A stretch of DNA of 64,000 nucleotides from NCBI GenBank assembly GCA_963920705.1, contig OY987237.1, positions 14,476,601 to 14,540,600 of the forward strand, read 5' to 3'. Source of the DNA: Odiellus spinosus (taxonomy: Eukaryota > Arthropoda > Arachnida > Opiliones > Phalangiidae). Shown in pieces: positions 1 to 12,656 of the stretch; the first letter of the stretch is position 1; each line of letters starts with the position of its first letter. The position numbers and the translations under genes were made by a program. A model generated the notes under the pieces. It did no database searches. It worked only from the letters and a program-made list of their open reading frames with translations, and was not told the origin of the DNA.

Positions 1-1070
1 TCTTTCGCAATAATTTGATAATAGTTTAGTTCATATTTTTTCTGGATCCTTCGGTTTCTATTTGCTCATCTAGAATGGTGTATTTTTCGCCAACAGGAAA
101 TAGTTATATACAGTTTTGGAAAAATAAGGAGTGCTGCTCAAACAATTTCAAAAACCAATTTTTATTTGAGCAGCCGACTTTTGTAATCTTTCGAAAGTCG
201 AAACCCTCCCCTCCGAGACCCGAGTTTTTGCCATGTATACGTTTTTTAAAGTAAAGACAGTTGCGTATGACGTCATATTATTGCCTTTCTACGTACGAAA
301 CAAACACCCTACCAACTTATACTCTATGGGGAATTAACGTAGTTAGGTGTTTTTGCAATAAATGTATACAGAATGAAACGACATATTTTTTGTTTGCAGA
401 GACGCTAGAATTTTTCTCGGAATATATTTATATGTAATATCATAAGATTATAATTCGCGTACCATAAGTGACGTAACGTTTAAGGCTGTTGTAATAGTTT
501 GGAGGTTAATCCGGAAATCATAGTGTTTTTATAAACTTGTAACGCAAAAATGAATAGTTTTCATTATTTAAAACTAGAAAAATTTATCTATTTAATGATT
601 TAGTTGTTTAATCGAAACTTTAAACTTAAATTAAAATACTAATGGTTAGAAGTACGACATCATTGTTCCGTCAGTGATTTCCATGACATAGTGTGAAGAT
701 CAGATATCATACTTATGGTGCACAAGTTATACACTTATAATAACAAGGTTTATGCGCTAATTTTGCTATACCTATTAAATTGCTCTGTTAAAAGCTCACT
801 CTAATGGCGTTGTCAACCTATTAGTCGAGGCATGGATGAATTAATATTTGTCCACATTTTTACCATTACATCGTCATATCTAGGTCGAATTTATATAATT
901 TTTCTTAGTTTTTAACATCTTTAAAGATTTTGGCTTGCCTTTCACTTAATTTTTCTACATCATAAAAGAGAGATTGTTAGAAAATATTTTTAGTTCAACT
1001 CTCTCTTTGATTGAGTAACAAAAATAGAGGAACTGAAAGAGAAGTATTAGTTCTAAATTAGTTCTACCAG
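1..1070. other. No gene seen
   Basis: AT-rich unique-looking DNA without splice-framed open reading frames or repeat ends that I can recognise. Confidence 0.6.
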
Positions 1071-1077
1071 AGGTATA

Positions 1078-1460
1078 CAATAACCCCCTTCGGGGGGAAG
1101 TATGAAAGCCCCTATACTACCAATGCTAAAAATCACGAACAACAAGAGCCCGCTGCTGACTATCTAGGCCACTAGCTCGCGCTGGACTTCTCAATGTCGC
1201 TACTCTAGTAAATGGTCTTTGTATAAACAAGACGGCTCGATTTGTGTTTAGAACTTCCTGTCTCGGGAGTCAGGCTGTCTATTAAAATGGAGTCGAAGGT
1301 TGACTTCAGCTCGCGAGTTCCGGAAGTGCGCGTAGGGAAAATTTAGTGAGGTTCAAAATGGTGTAACTATTTTTTGGGAGTAAAAATCGACGAACTTGTT
1401 GTTCGTCGATTTTGCCTACCTTTCATACTTCCCCCCGAAGTGGGCTATTATATACCTCTG
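1078..1460 (+). mobile_element. Family B MITE, copy B1 (383 bp, rearranged inside)
   Basis: Family B terminal repeats are about 41 bp, start CAGAGGTATATAATAACC, and contain CCCCCTTCGGGGGG. TSD GTTCTAC at 1071-1077 and 1461-1467. About 38 bp near the right end are replaced by an inverted copy of neighbouring bases, giving the hairpin AATCGACGAAC / GTTCGTCGATT. Confidence 0.93.
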
Positions 1461-1467
1461 GTTCTAC

Positions 1468-3643
1468 GAATTAGGAGAAGAAATTATCATTAAGCCTTGT
1501 TTCTAGTAAAACCTAAATCATTTCCACCTTTCAAGAAGAACGGCAGGTAAACCTGCCCAACAAATCATTTAATCTGCCTTGGTTCCCTACTTAGTTCGCT
1601 AATTAGTGTATTTCAAAATCGGTTACTTCAAAGCTTCAAAAATAATCTACCCTTTAGAACGCAAATTAGTAAAGACGCGAAAAAAACCTTTTGCATTTAT
1701 TTATTTATTTTTTAATATAAAATAAGTTACAAATATAATTTTTATGTAAAATTCCTCCAGGATTTCAAAAACGTTTCCTACAGGGACTAATCCAGGTTCT
1801 AGATAACACTACACTCTGTTCGTACCATTTTTCTCCTGTCTACTAGACACCTTCTAAGTGTACACCTAGGGATAAATTGCACGCGAGAGAAAAAGTTGTG
1901 TCGAGATGGGTATAGGCCAAGGTGGTGCCATTCTCGTCATATACGAATCTTCCTTATATTTACGCCCCCGCTACGATGTTCTAGAGAATTGTGGAGGGAA
2001 AACTATATAGATTAAGTATATCGACCACACGTTAGGTTGATAAATGAGGATAAAACGCGGGAGAGCGTATAAAGAACCCCCAGACAAGCGAGTTGGAACT
2101 TGGAGGCAAAAACTAAATTGTATACACCATCGTACTCGCGCGGGTACAGATGAAAAAATGTAAGGCTTTATTGTAGCCCTGAAATGACGCGTCTTTATTG
2201 ATCATGTTTCAAGGTTATTCCTAATGCGTCTTCACTCGTCTTTTCTTCGTTTTAACCCCTTTATTCAGTTCCTATACCAGTAGTAAAACTTACGGTACCA
2301 CGCCTTGCTGAAGATACTCCAAGGTACAAACCTAATCCTTAGACAAGGATCAATCGTGAAGCTAAAATCAAACTTTTCGTTTAACCCACGGACAGAGAAC
2401 CGGATATCTTCACATTTCGGGAAAAACCTCGAGACTATTAGGTCAGGGAATTTTGTTCAAAAGCTTGGTATTCTTATATAAAAAAAAAGGCTCCTATATT
2501 TTGGCACGATAGAAATGACCCGACCAAAACCAGACTTGGTTAATAGTAGTTCCCAGTTTCACCGTCGCGATATAGCTGAGATCCAAGGAATGGTTTCGTA
2601 TATTAGGTATAACAATTTTTTTTACTGTGAAAATGATTGATACTGGCCATATCTACCTTTTCCAAATTAAAAATAAGGGCCACTATATTTATTTTACGTA
2701 TCACATGTGGGCCAGGATCGCTGATGTCAGCAGGACTGCCACTCTGATATGTATGCCTCCCACTTGAAAATTAGTGTAGTAGTCTCTATCCCTGGTTTAA
2801 ATATATGACGCGTGTTTCTCTATCTATTATATAACATCAACCGGAACTGCTATCAGACTTGGATGCAATTGGAAAATGCCTAGACTTTAAGAGTTATCTA
2901 TTTTTATACCTATTTTTTATTTTCTCCGAATTCATGGTCCTTGTGATATAAAAAATGAAATAAAACGGGAAAACTAAGCAAAATGATGTATAGGTTGGTC
3001 TGAATTCCCATCCCTGCGAAGTTTTCTTTCCCTTTTTTATTCTCAAGAGGTGTAAAAGTGGCGCGTTTTCTAAAAAGAGTTTTTTTTTTTTTTATACTCG
3101 CTCCAAAAAGATCAGTTTTAATTTTCAATACGTGGAACCCTTGTGCCGTCTAAAGCGGTTGTTGCTAAAATAGGTACAACAGAAGAAATTATGAGAACGG
3201 CTCCATTAATGTAGAGTTCCAATACGCGCATGTCCGCGTTAGAAGCGCCGACCTATTAGCGTAAAAGATGAACATTAGGTTGATGTTTGGGAGATTATTT
3301 GTTCCTTGGGAACTTCAACGTGTGGTAGGAAACCGTTTTCGTGCTATAGATAATGCCATAATTTTGCCGTATCTTGTAGTAAGAACTCGTATACCAATCA
3401 AGATGCGAGCCAAGATATTATAAACCGGTACAAGCCTAAGTTTAGGGAATTAACACAAGAAATTTAAACGCCGGAGTGCATTCTCGCGTGAGAAGACAAG
3501 GTAGACAAAGTTTAGTTTCCATTTCCTCACAAAAAAAACATGATGTAAACCATTTGCAAAAAGAGAATCAGACATCACCCTCGATTTTTGGAAGTTTTCT
3601 ACCGAAATAGTAGGTTTCCCTCTATTGTATTGAAGGTCTAAGA
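1468..3643. other. No gene seen
   Basis: AT-rich, with short A and T tracts (for example about 3080-3092). One 72-codon minus-strand frame is within chance expectation. Confidence 0.55.
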
Positions 3644-3651
3644 GTGAAGAC

Positions 3652-3892
3652 CAGGGACGGAAATAAGAAATTTTTCTTATTGGACAAATGTCCAGTAACC
3701 CCCCCTTTAAAATTCAAAAGTTATCGGACATTTACCAAAATTACCGGACAATGCTACATTTCCTGTATTGAAAAGTACTTTTTATTTAACGGACATTTGT
3801 CCAGTGACCCCCTCTTAAAAATAAAAAGTTATCGGACATTTGGAAAATTTATCGGACAAATGACCAGTGACTTGTGCTTATTTCCGTCCCTG
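3652..3892. mobile_element. hAT-type MITE with 8-bp TSD (241 bp)
   Basis: Terminal repeats CAGGGACGGAAATAAG and CTTATTTCCGTCCCTG are perfect. The flanks are an 8-bp TSD, GTGAAGAC (3644-3651 and 3893-3900), which fits the hAT target form nTnnnnAn. Inside, GGACAWWTGTCCAGTRACCCCC-like modules and TATCGGACATTT occur twice as an imperfect direct repeat. The open frame that crosses the element from the left TSD is not a gene. Confidence 0.92.
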
Positions 3893-4682
3893 GTGAAGAC
3901 AATTCTTGAAGGCGAGTAAGTGATAAAATAAACATTCTAAATCACCTCCCAGTCATTATAGACGAGTCTTATTGGAAGACAATGTCGTGTACCTTTTTTT
4001 GGGACACGCAACCAAGTCGATGCTTCGTGTATTATATCTTCCTAACACATTCTCGCGTTTCGTAAATTAGTTCTTGTTCATTCTGAATGAACCTAACTTT
4101 CTATTCGGTGAAAATTGAAAATGATTCTAACTGTACGTTATCCGAATATGCGGGCAAACCTTCGGTGTTTGTTGAAGAGCCACGGCGCGTGACACTTGGG
4201 AGATTCTACTTCGTACATCATCTCGAATCCGAGGTGGATTTCAGCCCTATTATATAGTAACCTAGTCCTGGATATAACTATATAGGGTTTTATCGCTTAG
4301 AGGTATATAGTTTAAAGTATAACAATAACTGAAAACTTTGGGTGAGGATAAGGTTGCTTTGAAAAGCGCAAAGCAAATTTGGTTCTATACGATGTAGGTG
4401 ACGCTTCAGCGCCCCGCTTTATATCCTAACCGTGGTTCCATTATTTTACATATTACATACACTATATGGGAAAACTCTACTACCCTCTTGAGATTAATCA
4501 TGAGAAAACTGTTTTTATAGGGTTTTTGCTATGGTGGCTTGATATACATATACGATTTTGTTTTTCCTCAATTAATCACGACATCAAGTGGTCTACTTGA
4601 TACATTTTGCTTCGTATTTTTACTTTAGCTTCAGTTCTTTTCTGTTGCTCAAACTTAAACAGGGCTTAAGCCTCAAAATCAA

Positions 4683-4770
4683 TATATATATATATAATTT
4701 TCTATGCACGTATGTCTGTCTGTTTGTCTGTCAGTCGAGAACTCTTAAGTTTGCACGCGATTTTACTAAA
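4683..4770. mobile_element. Pearl/mini-me-like element with (TA)n and (TCTG)n
   Basis: A TA dinucleotide run is followed by TGTCTGTCTGTTTGTCTGTC and then an ACTCTTAAGTTTGCACGCGA block. An AT-rich start, a (GTCT)n core and a short conserved tail are features of pearl and mini-me/DINE-type elements. Ends were not resolved. The short open frame here is not a gene. Confidence 0.45.
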
Positions 4771-5837
4771 ATGAGCAAAGCCGAAGCGAACTGATTTGAA
4801 AAAAAGTAGTCCATGGAAACTCCTATGCCCATCATGCTCGAACTTTAAATTGCAACCAATTTTAATTAATAATCAAAACTTTCGTCATTCTATTATCTAT
4901 CAAGAGTTATAATTTAACAATAAATTTCTCAGGGCAATCAACACGTTGTCTATTCACCCCAAAGTTTTAAGTTAAGCCTTTTATTTTTCTTCCTTAACGT
5001 CCGTTTTTGTACAAGCTGTTCGCGGTATAGTCGCAGTTGGTTCAATCCTTTGGGTGATAAAGAAGAAATAAAGGATGATAGGGCGAGGCCAGACCCGCGT
5101 GCCACGGTTTAGCGACCTTTTTTTTTTTCAGAAGATGAAGAAGAAGCTATAGAAAATGGAGGGTTCTGAGATATATCCCCGGAGGTTATTATATCTTCAT
5201 TATATTAAGGGATCGGTCAAATCCCGACCGAAACGCGCCAATCGCGTGCCCCCCTTCCCCTTATCAGACTTAATAATGAATGATGTCCTCGTCTATCCAC
5301 AAGATATTGGGGGATCCAAGATGCGCCTTGATGTGTATAGTGGTAAAAGTTTGATTATTAGTGGGTTTTAATTTTTTTTAAAACTCAACTTATACGTTCT
5401 AAATTACGTGTAGATAATGTTGAATAGAATAGAAGTAGTTAAAAGAAAAGCTTTGAATTGTTGTCCTAAGAACAACGAATTCGCATCAGCAGTGTTTTAT
5501 TTCAATAATGATAAAGGCGCTGAGAAGCACTCGCCATGTCAGTTTTACAAAAAAAATAAAATAAAATTCAGTAGATAAAAATCACCATTCAATTCCTGTC
5601 TCGATGGAAAAACAGTAACTCTATAAATTTAACATATATTTTTAGTGTTTCTTCTTTTGCGAGACTAAAGAAATTCCCTAGTCAACATCCTGCCTTTAAG
5701 TTTTTTTATCTTCAGAATTCGAATACCCTATTTTCCCTTAGGAAAATCTATTCGTGCAATACTACAAAGCCACCCTTTAAGGGAGTTGAATGGAATGATT
5801 TACATTTTACCTAAGTTTTTTCGTTTTTTCTTATAAG

Positions 5838-6161
5838 CAGAAGCCGATGAAACCCTCCTTTGAAATCTACTACTCCAATGTTCCATATAGCGCTCCTCTC
5901 TGTATGGGTAAAATTCCCAATTTTACGAGTTAGAAGGGGTCCTACTTCATCCCCCCTGTCTACGGAAAATTGGAAATTCTCTCTCTCCACAAACGACGAC
6001 GTTTTTTGGACGAACTCCAAGGCTGCTAGAGATATTCACGCTCCGAAAACATCTACCGTTAGGAGGCGTACGAATCGCGCCTTTTGAGAATAACCCATAC
6101 AGAGAAGGGTAGACAAGACCCGGGAGTAATAAACTTCAAAGGAGGGTTTCATCGGCTTCTG
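5838..6161 (+). mobile_element. Family A MITE, copy A1 (324 bp)
   Basis: Both ends carry the family A terminal inverted repeat, which starts CAGAAGCCGATGAAACCC and runs about 32-39 bp. It is flanked by a 7-bp TSD, TTATAAG (5831-5837 and 6162-6168). This copy is shorter than the usual 337 bp because about 14 bp between GATATTC and GCTCCG are missing. It encodes no transposase, so it must have been moved in trans. Confidence 0.93.
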
Positions 6162-6168
6162 TTATAAG

Positions 6169-7478
6169 ATATACGAATGTCTATCAGCACCCCCAAGGAA
6201 TAAGGAATTCACCGTTGACAGAGTGAATACAGTTGTTTTATAAGAAGATAAGGGCTTAGTGACAACTTTTGTTTCATCTAATGTTTTTTAAGGATGGAAA
6301 CCACTCTTAATATATATGAACAACAAAACGTGGCGTTCATAAGCTTCCTTTAACGGCCAAAAAGGATTAAGAAACAAAACCACGTTCGCGTCTACAGCCA
6401 CTCAAGAGTTGAACTTTCCTACTTTTGCCGTTAGAGGAAGTACCGTTCACCTTTTTTAATGTTTTCCCGCCAAATTTCGGGATATAATGGTCCGATTGAG
6501 TTCAATTTTATTAAATTTTGTAGTTTATTCAACTTTATTTCGGGGAGATTTAAAAAAAAGGGCTCTAAACTTTCTCTGATCGAGTTATAGAGACCCTGAA
6601 GCGAAATTTCTAGATTAAGAAAGCTATCAATTTTGTAGGACATTTTATCAATTCAAGTTCCACGGAACTTGGAACTTTGTTCTTCAAGTTTTATTGAGCG
6701 TAATATTTTGAAAAATAATGACAGGGTTATCAATCAAAATTATTATGCACACTTTTTAAACTATTTGAATTCCAGCGTACCAAAATCCATTGTTAAAATT
6801 TTAATTGTTCGTTAATGGATTAGGGTTAGGATTACTTTCAATGATAAACAATGCGCGTCGTAAAGGGTTTGTGGAATTTATTTTTTTCGAGTTATTTTTA
6901 TTGGATTGTTATTAGCATAAGTAAATAAAACCTCTTTGAAGCGTGGGGAGAAAGGTCATTTTTAGATATTCTATTTTTGCTTGGAAATTGTGTATATGGA
7001 GACAGCTAACCAATTTATTCCAAGTTTGATTAAGACCAATTTCAATTTTAGCCGTAAGTGAAAGCTTGTTTTTGATTCTGAAGAACTTGTAAATATATAT
7101 AAATTTTTACTCGTGGAAAACGTACCTAATTATATTTCAGGAAGCAAAGTTCAAAGTTTGTTTAACGATTTGAATAGAAGAGGGTAATAAATAATTCAAA
7201 GTTTACTAAAAGTACAGACTACAGAGTTAAGATAAACAAAATTGCAAAAGCAATTACTTCGGATTTGATTGAACTGGGTGGTTTTCACGGGTAATTATGT
7301 AGTATATAAAATAAATATCATCCTTGCCTAAAAATAGCCGAAAGTCGTTCAATTTGAGCTTTTTAGTATTTAGTTACGCAAAAACTAAATTAAAATTATC
7401 CATTCTTTGCTCTATGGGAGCTGACATATTCATACGTTTTCTTTAAAAAATTCCTGCACCCTCAATCACTTTCAATTA
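6169..7478. other. No gene seen
   Basis: AT-rich DNA with frequent stops in all frames and no recognised repeat. Confidence 0.55.
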
Positions 7479-7485
7479 CTATAAG

Positions 7486-7824
7486 CAGAAGCCGATGAAA
7501 CCCTCCTTTGAAGTCTATTACTCCCGGGTCTTGTCTACCCCTCTCTGTATGGGTTATTCTCAAAAGGCGCGATTCGTACGCCTCCTAACGGTAGATGTTT
7601 TCGGAGCGGAAGCTCGTCGAGCGAATATCTCTAGCAGCCTCGGAGTTCGTCAAAAAAACGTCGTCGTTTGTGGAGAGAGAGAATTTCCAATTTTCCGTAG
7701 ACAGGGGGGGGATGAAGTAGGACCCCTTCTAACTCGTAAAATTGTGAATTTTACCCATACAGAGAGGAGCGCTATATGGAACATTGGAGTAGTAGACTTC
7801 AAAGGAGGGTTTCATCGGCTTCTG
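7486..7824 (-). mobile_element. Family A MITE, copy A2 (339 bp)
   Basis: Inverted relative to A1. TSD CTATAAG at 7479-7485 and 7825-7831. It has a lengthened G run near the centre and an extra A in the A6 run of the centre (both add 1 bp) and remains open in one frame, but that frame is a by-product of the repeat sequence. Confidence 0.93.
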
Positions 7825-8024
7825 CTATAAGGGAAGGGTACCAAGAATTCAAGATCCTAAAAATAGCCGAATTCTAAGTAAATACAGCTGTAAATCATAT
7901 CAGAAATAACAGGTTCAATTAGAAAGATCGGGGAAACCATTCAAGAACCATAAACCTTTTTCAACAATGGTACTTTTCCCCCCCTTTTCAGAAATGAATA
8001 AGCTTTTGTAAATTTTTTAAAAGC

Positions 8025-8235
8025 TTGGTACCGCGTACTGTAGACGAACAACCCCTATTCTATACCATCAGGTGGCGCCAGGGTGCGTTCTCTTTCAAAA
8101 GGACGGTTTGGAAACACGTCTTACCATTACTCCACCAAGCAAAGATGTTCAGTGGCTATACCACTTCCCATTCGGTTCTCGCCTGTTGGCGAGGTCACCC
8201 GGCTTTAGTTCGTTTCAAGATATAATTTCAGCGCG
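8025..8235. other. GC-rich unexplained patch
   Basis: About 200 bp of near-balanced base composition, open in two overlapping frames, between AT-rich flanks. It contains the second CTCF-like motif. No convincing acceptor and donor pair frames an exon. It could be an old exon, a regulatory element or the remnant of a GC-rich MITE. Confidence 0.3.
8065..8077 (+). promoter_or_regulatory. CTCF-like motif CCATCAGGTGGCG
   Basis: It has one mismatch to the CTCF core described at 12286 and continues into GCGCCAGGG. It lies in an unusually GC-rich patch (about 8030-8230) about 4.2 kb upstream of the other CTCF-like site, in the same orientation. Confidence 0.22.
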
Positions 8236-8799
8236 TACAAACTTAAAGAACCCTCTTGCCTCAAAGTATAAGTCTCAAGAAACGAGAAATTGAGAAACAT
8301 AGACTTTATTTAAGATTTAGTGTGAAAAGGTTAGCTCAATTAACTTGGAAGAATAATGAATATTTTATACCAAATATACACAGTTATCACTAAAGGGATT
8401 GAGGAAATTAAACCACGTGACTAGAAGTCACTAATTTCGTCCCCATCTAGGCGGAGTCTTGGACCTATAGGACTCAATATTAAAAACGCGCCCAGCAAAG
8501 GGTAAAAATTAAGGTGAGGGATTTAATAAAACCCCACCCATGCCCACCTAAACGCCACCGATTTGTCACATAGCGCAAATAGGTTTTTTGCACTACCAAT
8601 ACTATAGGAGAACTACAATATCACCCTTGTATGAAAACTATTTGAAAACCCAAACTGTGGTAGCAAAACAGGCATTTTCACATGTGGATTATTTAGGATA
8701 CGTCAATGTTTATATGTGCACCAATTTTCTGGAGAGATTTGCCCTTTAATTTTTGTAATTCGTTTAGTAAGATGGTTGCGTAGATTCTTAGGGGCGGAA

Positions 8800-9065
8800 A
8801 TCTCAGGCTGAAACGCGATTGCGAGCCTCCCTCTTTCACTTTACCTTCGTCTTATTCTGTCTTGGAAGTTGGAACCCGGGCCGGCAGCGGCATGCACCAC
8901 GTCTTGAGACTTATGTCCAGACCCTCCCCTTTATTTTCAAGAAATCGTCGGCTCCCCCCTACGCGTTTCCCCTCGTATTCCGTGTCAGTCGGTACCTGGC
9001 GAGGCCCCAGAACGAGCGTACTTTAAAACAAATTTTCCGATTTCAACAGTACGACGATCCACGTT
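8800..9065. other. GC-rich unexplained patch
   Basis: CpG-containing sequence (GGGCCGGCAGCGG, GCGAGGCCCC) with an open frame of 142 codons that starts at TTG, not ATG, in a plausible eukaryotic reading. It changes to AT-rich sequence after about 9065. Exon, promoter and repeat remnant are all possible. Confidence 0.25.
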
Positions 9066-10034
9066 GCGATCAGCGAAAGAAATTTTTTATTTATTTAAAA
9101 AAATTTAATTTAGAGAGAAAAATAACTTTTTTAGGGAATACGCAATTGTTGATAATGTTTAAAGTGTTAGTATCTGATTATTTTTACAAAAGGTGGCAAA
9201 TAACCTCCCCCCTCAATGTTGCCTATTTCATTATGAGACGAACTTGAAACAAAGAGAAAAGGTAGCAATTCAGTTCAGTTTGTCTGGTTTAGTTCAATTC
9301 TGGCTCATCACTTGCAATGAAGATGAAACAGGTGAAATTTTATCCAACCCTTGAGTGGAAATTATTTATAGCTTCGTTGATTTTAAGTTTGGTTTCATTG
9401 CATTGTTGACAGAACCTCTGTGAGTCGAGTTCTGTTCGGATCAGTTCCAATTGGACGCTCCAGTCTTGACCCACAAATGTAATGGGAACATTCCTATCCA
9501 CTTTAGTGGAAACTATGTATAAATGTTACGGTATCTTCGTTATAAATTTAAATTTGGTGACGTAACATCATTGTTATCGTGTCTTCTTCAATGTTCCTTA
9601 TTTCTGAGTAAAGCAAATTAATGAGGTTCAGTTAAGCCTAATTGGGTAATTGTTTTTTCCCCAATTTAATTTTCAGAAACTTGTGTCTTTAACCCTTTAA
9701 GTTTGTGATGAGTTTACAGACTATCGAAAGCTTAGGCGGATTAATACATTATATTGAAGCTCATAGGGATATAAGTAGTTTTATCTACGTACACTTGAAT
9801 ACGAGTTATAGGCTTGTTCGTAAACTCATCGTATTTAGTAACCGGTATTTTACCCAAAAAATTCATAGCCTGTTTTTGGTTAAATTATCTTTTATTGAAA
9901 TTTTGGTTTTCGTTACTCTCCCGTATCTCGCTTAGTTATGGCCTCTAATCGTGATACTCCAAGGATTAGTATATTTAATCTCATTATAATATAATCCCTC
10001 ATTTTTGTTCAATTCTTGAATTTAGATGTCTTAT
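9066..10034. other. No gene seen; dispersed-repeat traces
   Basis: It holds a possible relative of the mariner-like MITE end (9480-9519) and one GGCGGATTAATACATTAT motif at about 9735 that recurs elsewhere in the window. Confidence 0.45.
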
Positions 10035-10140
10035 GAAAACTTAAAGTGGGGCTGTCAGGGATTTTTCATGACTTCCAAATTGAAAATGACTAGCATTTTC
10101 GGAAAGATCGTTAAAAAAACGATTCAAAATGGTAGAGAAA
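10035..10140 (+). repeat. Dispersed repeat family F, longest + copy
   Basis: It starts TTAAAGTGGGGCTGTCA and continues through GACTTCCAAATTGAAAATG, TAGCATTTTCGGAAAGATCG and a TTAAAAAAACGATT block. It aligns along about 100 bp with the reverse complement of 47345-47465. Confidence 0.6.
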
Positions 10141-12214
10141 AAGTATTAAAATTCATATTTTTTCACGAAATGATAATTTAATTGAGATATAACTTAATTA
10201 CTATACTTAATTATTGTCAAAACGAATTGCAATCAATCATGCGTATCCAACATACCCTTTATCTAATCCATGTTTAGTCCGAAACAAAACGATATATGCA
10301 TAGGGAATAACTATTATCACATCTCAGATCGATTTGGCAGCGCGTACACAGACTCAGGGTCCATTTATCTCCAAGCAAATAAAGCTTAGAGATACGGGAA
10401 TCTTAGCTTTGTAACTGCTACCAATCCAAAATGAAATTATTCGTAAGAACCATTACTCTGCTCTCTCTGTGTCTAAAAGCTTCTATGATATCTCTAAACA
10501 AACAGAATAGGGAAAATTCGTAGATTAGCTTATTCAAGCTAAACATCAAGTTAAGTACAAAGAGTAGCTATAAAGCTAGGCGGATTGATACGCGGTGTTA
10601 AACCTCGTAATATAAAACAGTAATTGTTAACTTATCTTGTATTGGTTTATATATTATAAAGATATTTTTTCTCGTAAAACATCGTCATATTATGCAATTC
10701 TATATATATTTCGGACAATTCCCAGAGTTGGCTGGACCCGTATCATTATCTTATAACCACTTACAATCCAAAACCACTATCGAAGTATAAAAGACCCTTA
10801 GATATCCTTTCTTTTACTCTCAAGTTGCGTTGAAACTTTGAAAGCGAATTTAGGTCCAGAAAAACTAAAGTATACGCGAATGGTTTGACCCTAGAGGTTA
10901 CAGTTAGAAACACCCAGAATTTTCAGAAAACTCAAAACCGTGGACCCCCTTTTTACTAAGCTTTGATATTGTTAAAAAACAATTCTAGCTTTATATTCGC
11001 TGATATTTGAAAATGATTTAGACTAAAAAAAAATTTGCCCCAATGAAAAATATTTACAAAACTCTTCTATCTACTTCACAAAAAATAGTAGGCTTAGCTG
11101 GGATCAAATGTAAGTTGAAGAGCCGAGAATTTGAGACAACCAATTGAGTTTTCTTACGGTATTCGTTGAGAACTCGCGACTAATTTAAATTCTGAAACAA
11201 ATATCACATCATTTTTCATATTTGACGGTTAATATCTAGTGATATTATAATAATTATTAGTAGGTAAAATCTTTGCTACAATAAATATGAAATTAGATTA
11301 ACATTTTGATATAAAACTCTGCGTATAAAACCATTTTAATAGCTTACGTACGTGTGTAAAGAAATATTGGCGCAAAGTTCGCGCGCTTTTTTCCCACCAA
11401 TTTAGTCTTTCAGTAGCGAAATTATGCAAATACTATCGTGTTATATTCAGGTAGGGGTCTTTATGTGAAAATTCGTTAAAATTTCTACCCCCCTTTCTAA
11501 ATTTCATTACCTCTCCCATTGTAAAGATTAAAGTAAATGTTCCCTTGCTAATCCCCTCCCCCTACGTCTCAAATTCTCTTGTTCAGTTCTAATTTTTTTT
11601 TGAAAGAATTTCCTTCCTTGTGAAGGTAGTCAAACTCGAAATGCAATACATATTGTGGGTTTTATCCTTATAAGGGCATATCTCACAGAATATTTCGAAA
11701 GTTATTTTGAATTTAGTAAAACCATAAATAAATTTAATTCATTTTTTAGGATTTGTTCAAATTTAATTCGTGTTAGATTATTAAAAATCCAGTTTTGCCA
11801 AGGGATTTAAGAGATGATGACGTCATTGTATACTAGTTCCTGAGAAAATTCAACACATTAACATTGTCTAAGTTTAGCCGAAATGATACACAACACTTGA
11901 CTGAACCTCATAGATAAAAATGTAGTTTGGATAATTTCGAAATCTAGCCTTTATTTTTATATTAGAAATTGTTCACAGCGCCTTCTAAAGCTTTAATGGT
12001 CCAAAAATGTTCCGAAATTTCAGTATGAGACAGATTACGTGTCGAATTAAAATTAAAATAGAAATGCTAACAATTTTTAAAGAACAATGAAAGTAAGAGT
12101 CCCATTGTGAGTTGCTTTGGCTCATCCCAAGAATATTTATTATAACATTTGAAGTAGAATGAGTAACGCTGTCGTATTATAGTATTATATATCTTTTAAA
12201 CAACGCTGGTTCCA
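10141..12214. other. No gene seen upstream of the promoter-like region
   Basis: AT-rich. It contains a GGCGGATTGATACGCGG motif at about 10577, related to the one at 9735. No exon is supported. Confidence 0.5.
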
Positions 12215-12656
12215 GGGCCTCTATAGTTGCGCCGAACAGGTGCGCCGCGGACGGTGTGTTTGTGCTCGTTAGTTAGGCCTAAAAACCGCTAGGTGGCATC
12301 TAGAGGGTTCTCGTCGTTTCAGGCGCTGGAAATTTCCCGCGACTAAACTTGGTATATTTCGTAAAGCGCCGCCACTGATAACCGGCGTCCCTATTCTCTC
12401 TCCTATACATGACACGGCGTCAGTTTCAAAAACCTGTTTTTCTCATCTCTTCCAAAGTCTAAAACAATCCCCTATCATTCGGATAGTTTCGGGCCGCGAA
12501 TTCGCGAACGCAAAACTTGCGAAGAAAACTATTTTTGAGGATTTGATTCTAATTTACGCGTTCGTATTTTGCGTTTAAAATAGGTAAACTCGGGAAAAAT
12601 CATGTCGTCGTAAAGGCCAACGATACCCGAAATTTCAAACTGAGAAAACAACTACC
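12215..12656 (+). promoter_or_regulatory. GC/CpG-rich promoter-like region and putative 5' UTR upstream of the signal-peptide exon
   Basis: This stretch is clearly richer in GC and CpG (GCGCCG, CGCCGCGG, GGGCCGCGAATTCGCG) than the AT-rich DNA on either side, and it ends directly before the only convincing start codon in the window. Position and composition suggest a promoter plus 5' UTR. It contains a CTCF-like 13-mer (12286-12298) and, near its 3' end, a three-codon upstream ORF (ATG at 12602, stop TAA at 12611-12613) that is out of frame with the main start. I see no convincing TATA box and cannot place the transcription start. Confidence 0.5.
12286..12298 (+). promoter_or_regulatory. CTCF-like motif CCGCTAGGTGGCA
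   Basis: The 13-mer fits the CTCF core written as CC(A/G)(C/G)(C/T)AG(A/G)(G/T)GGC(A/G) at every position. CTCF is conserved in bilaterians, and its sites often sit near promoters. Here it is about 360 bp upstream of the start codon. A motif this short can occur by chance, so binding is inference. Confidence 0.3.

Noticed and set aside
3644-3919. A 91-codon open frame
   Set aside because: It begins in the TSD of the hAT MITE at 3652-3892 and runs across the whole element, so it is repeat sequence.
8819-9247. A 142-codon open frame, the longest in the window
   Set aside because: It begins at TTG, its GC-rich first part and AT-rich second part do not look like one coding region, and there are no convincing splice signals or recognisable domains.
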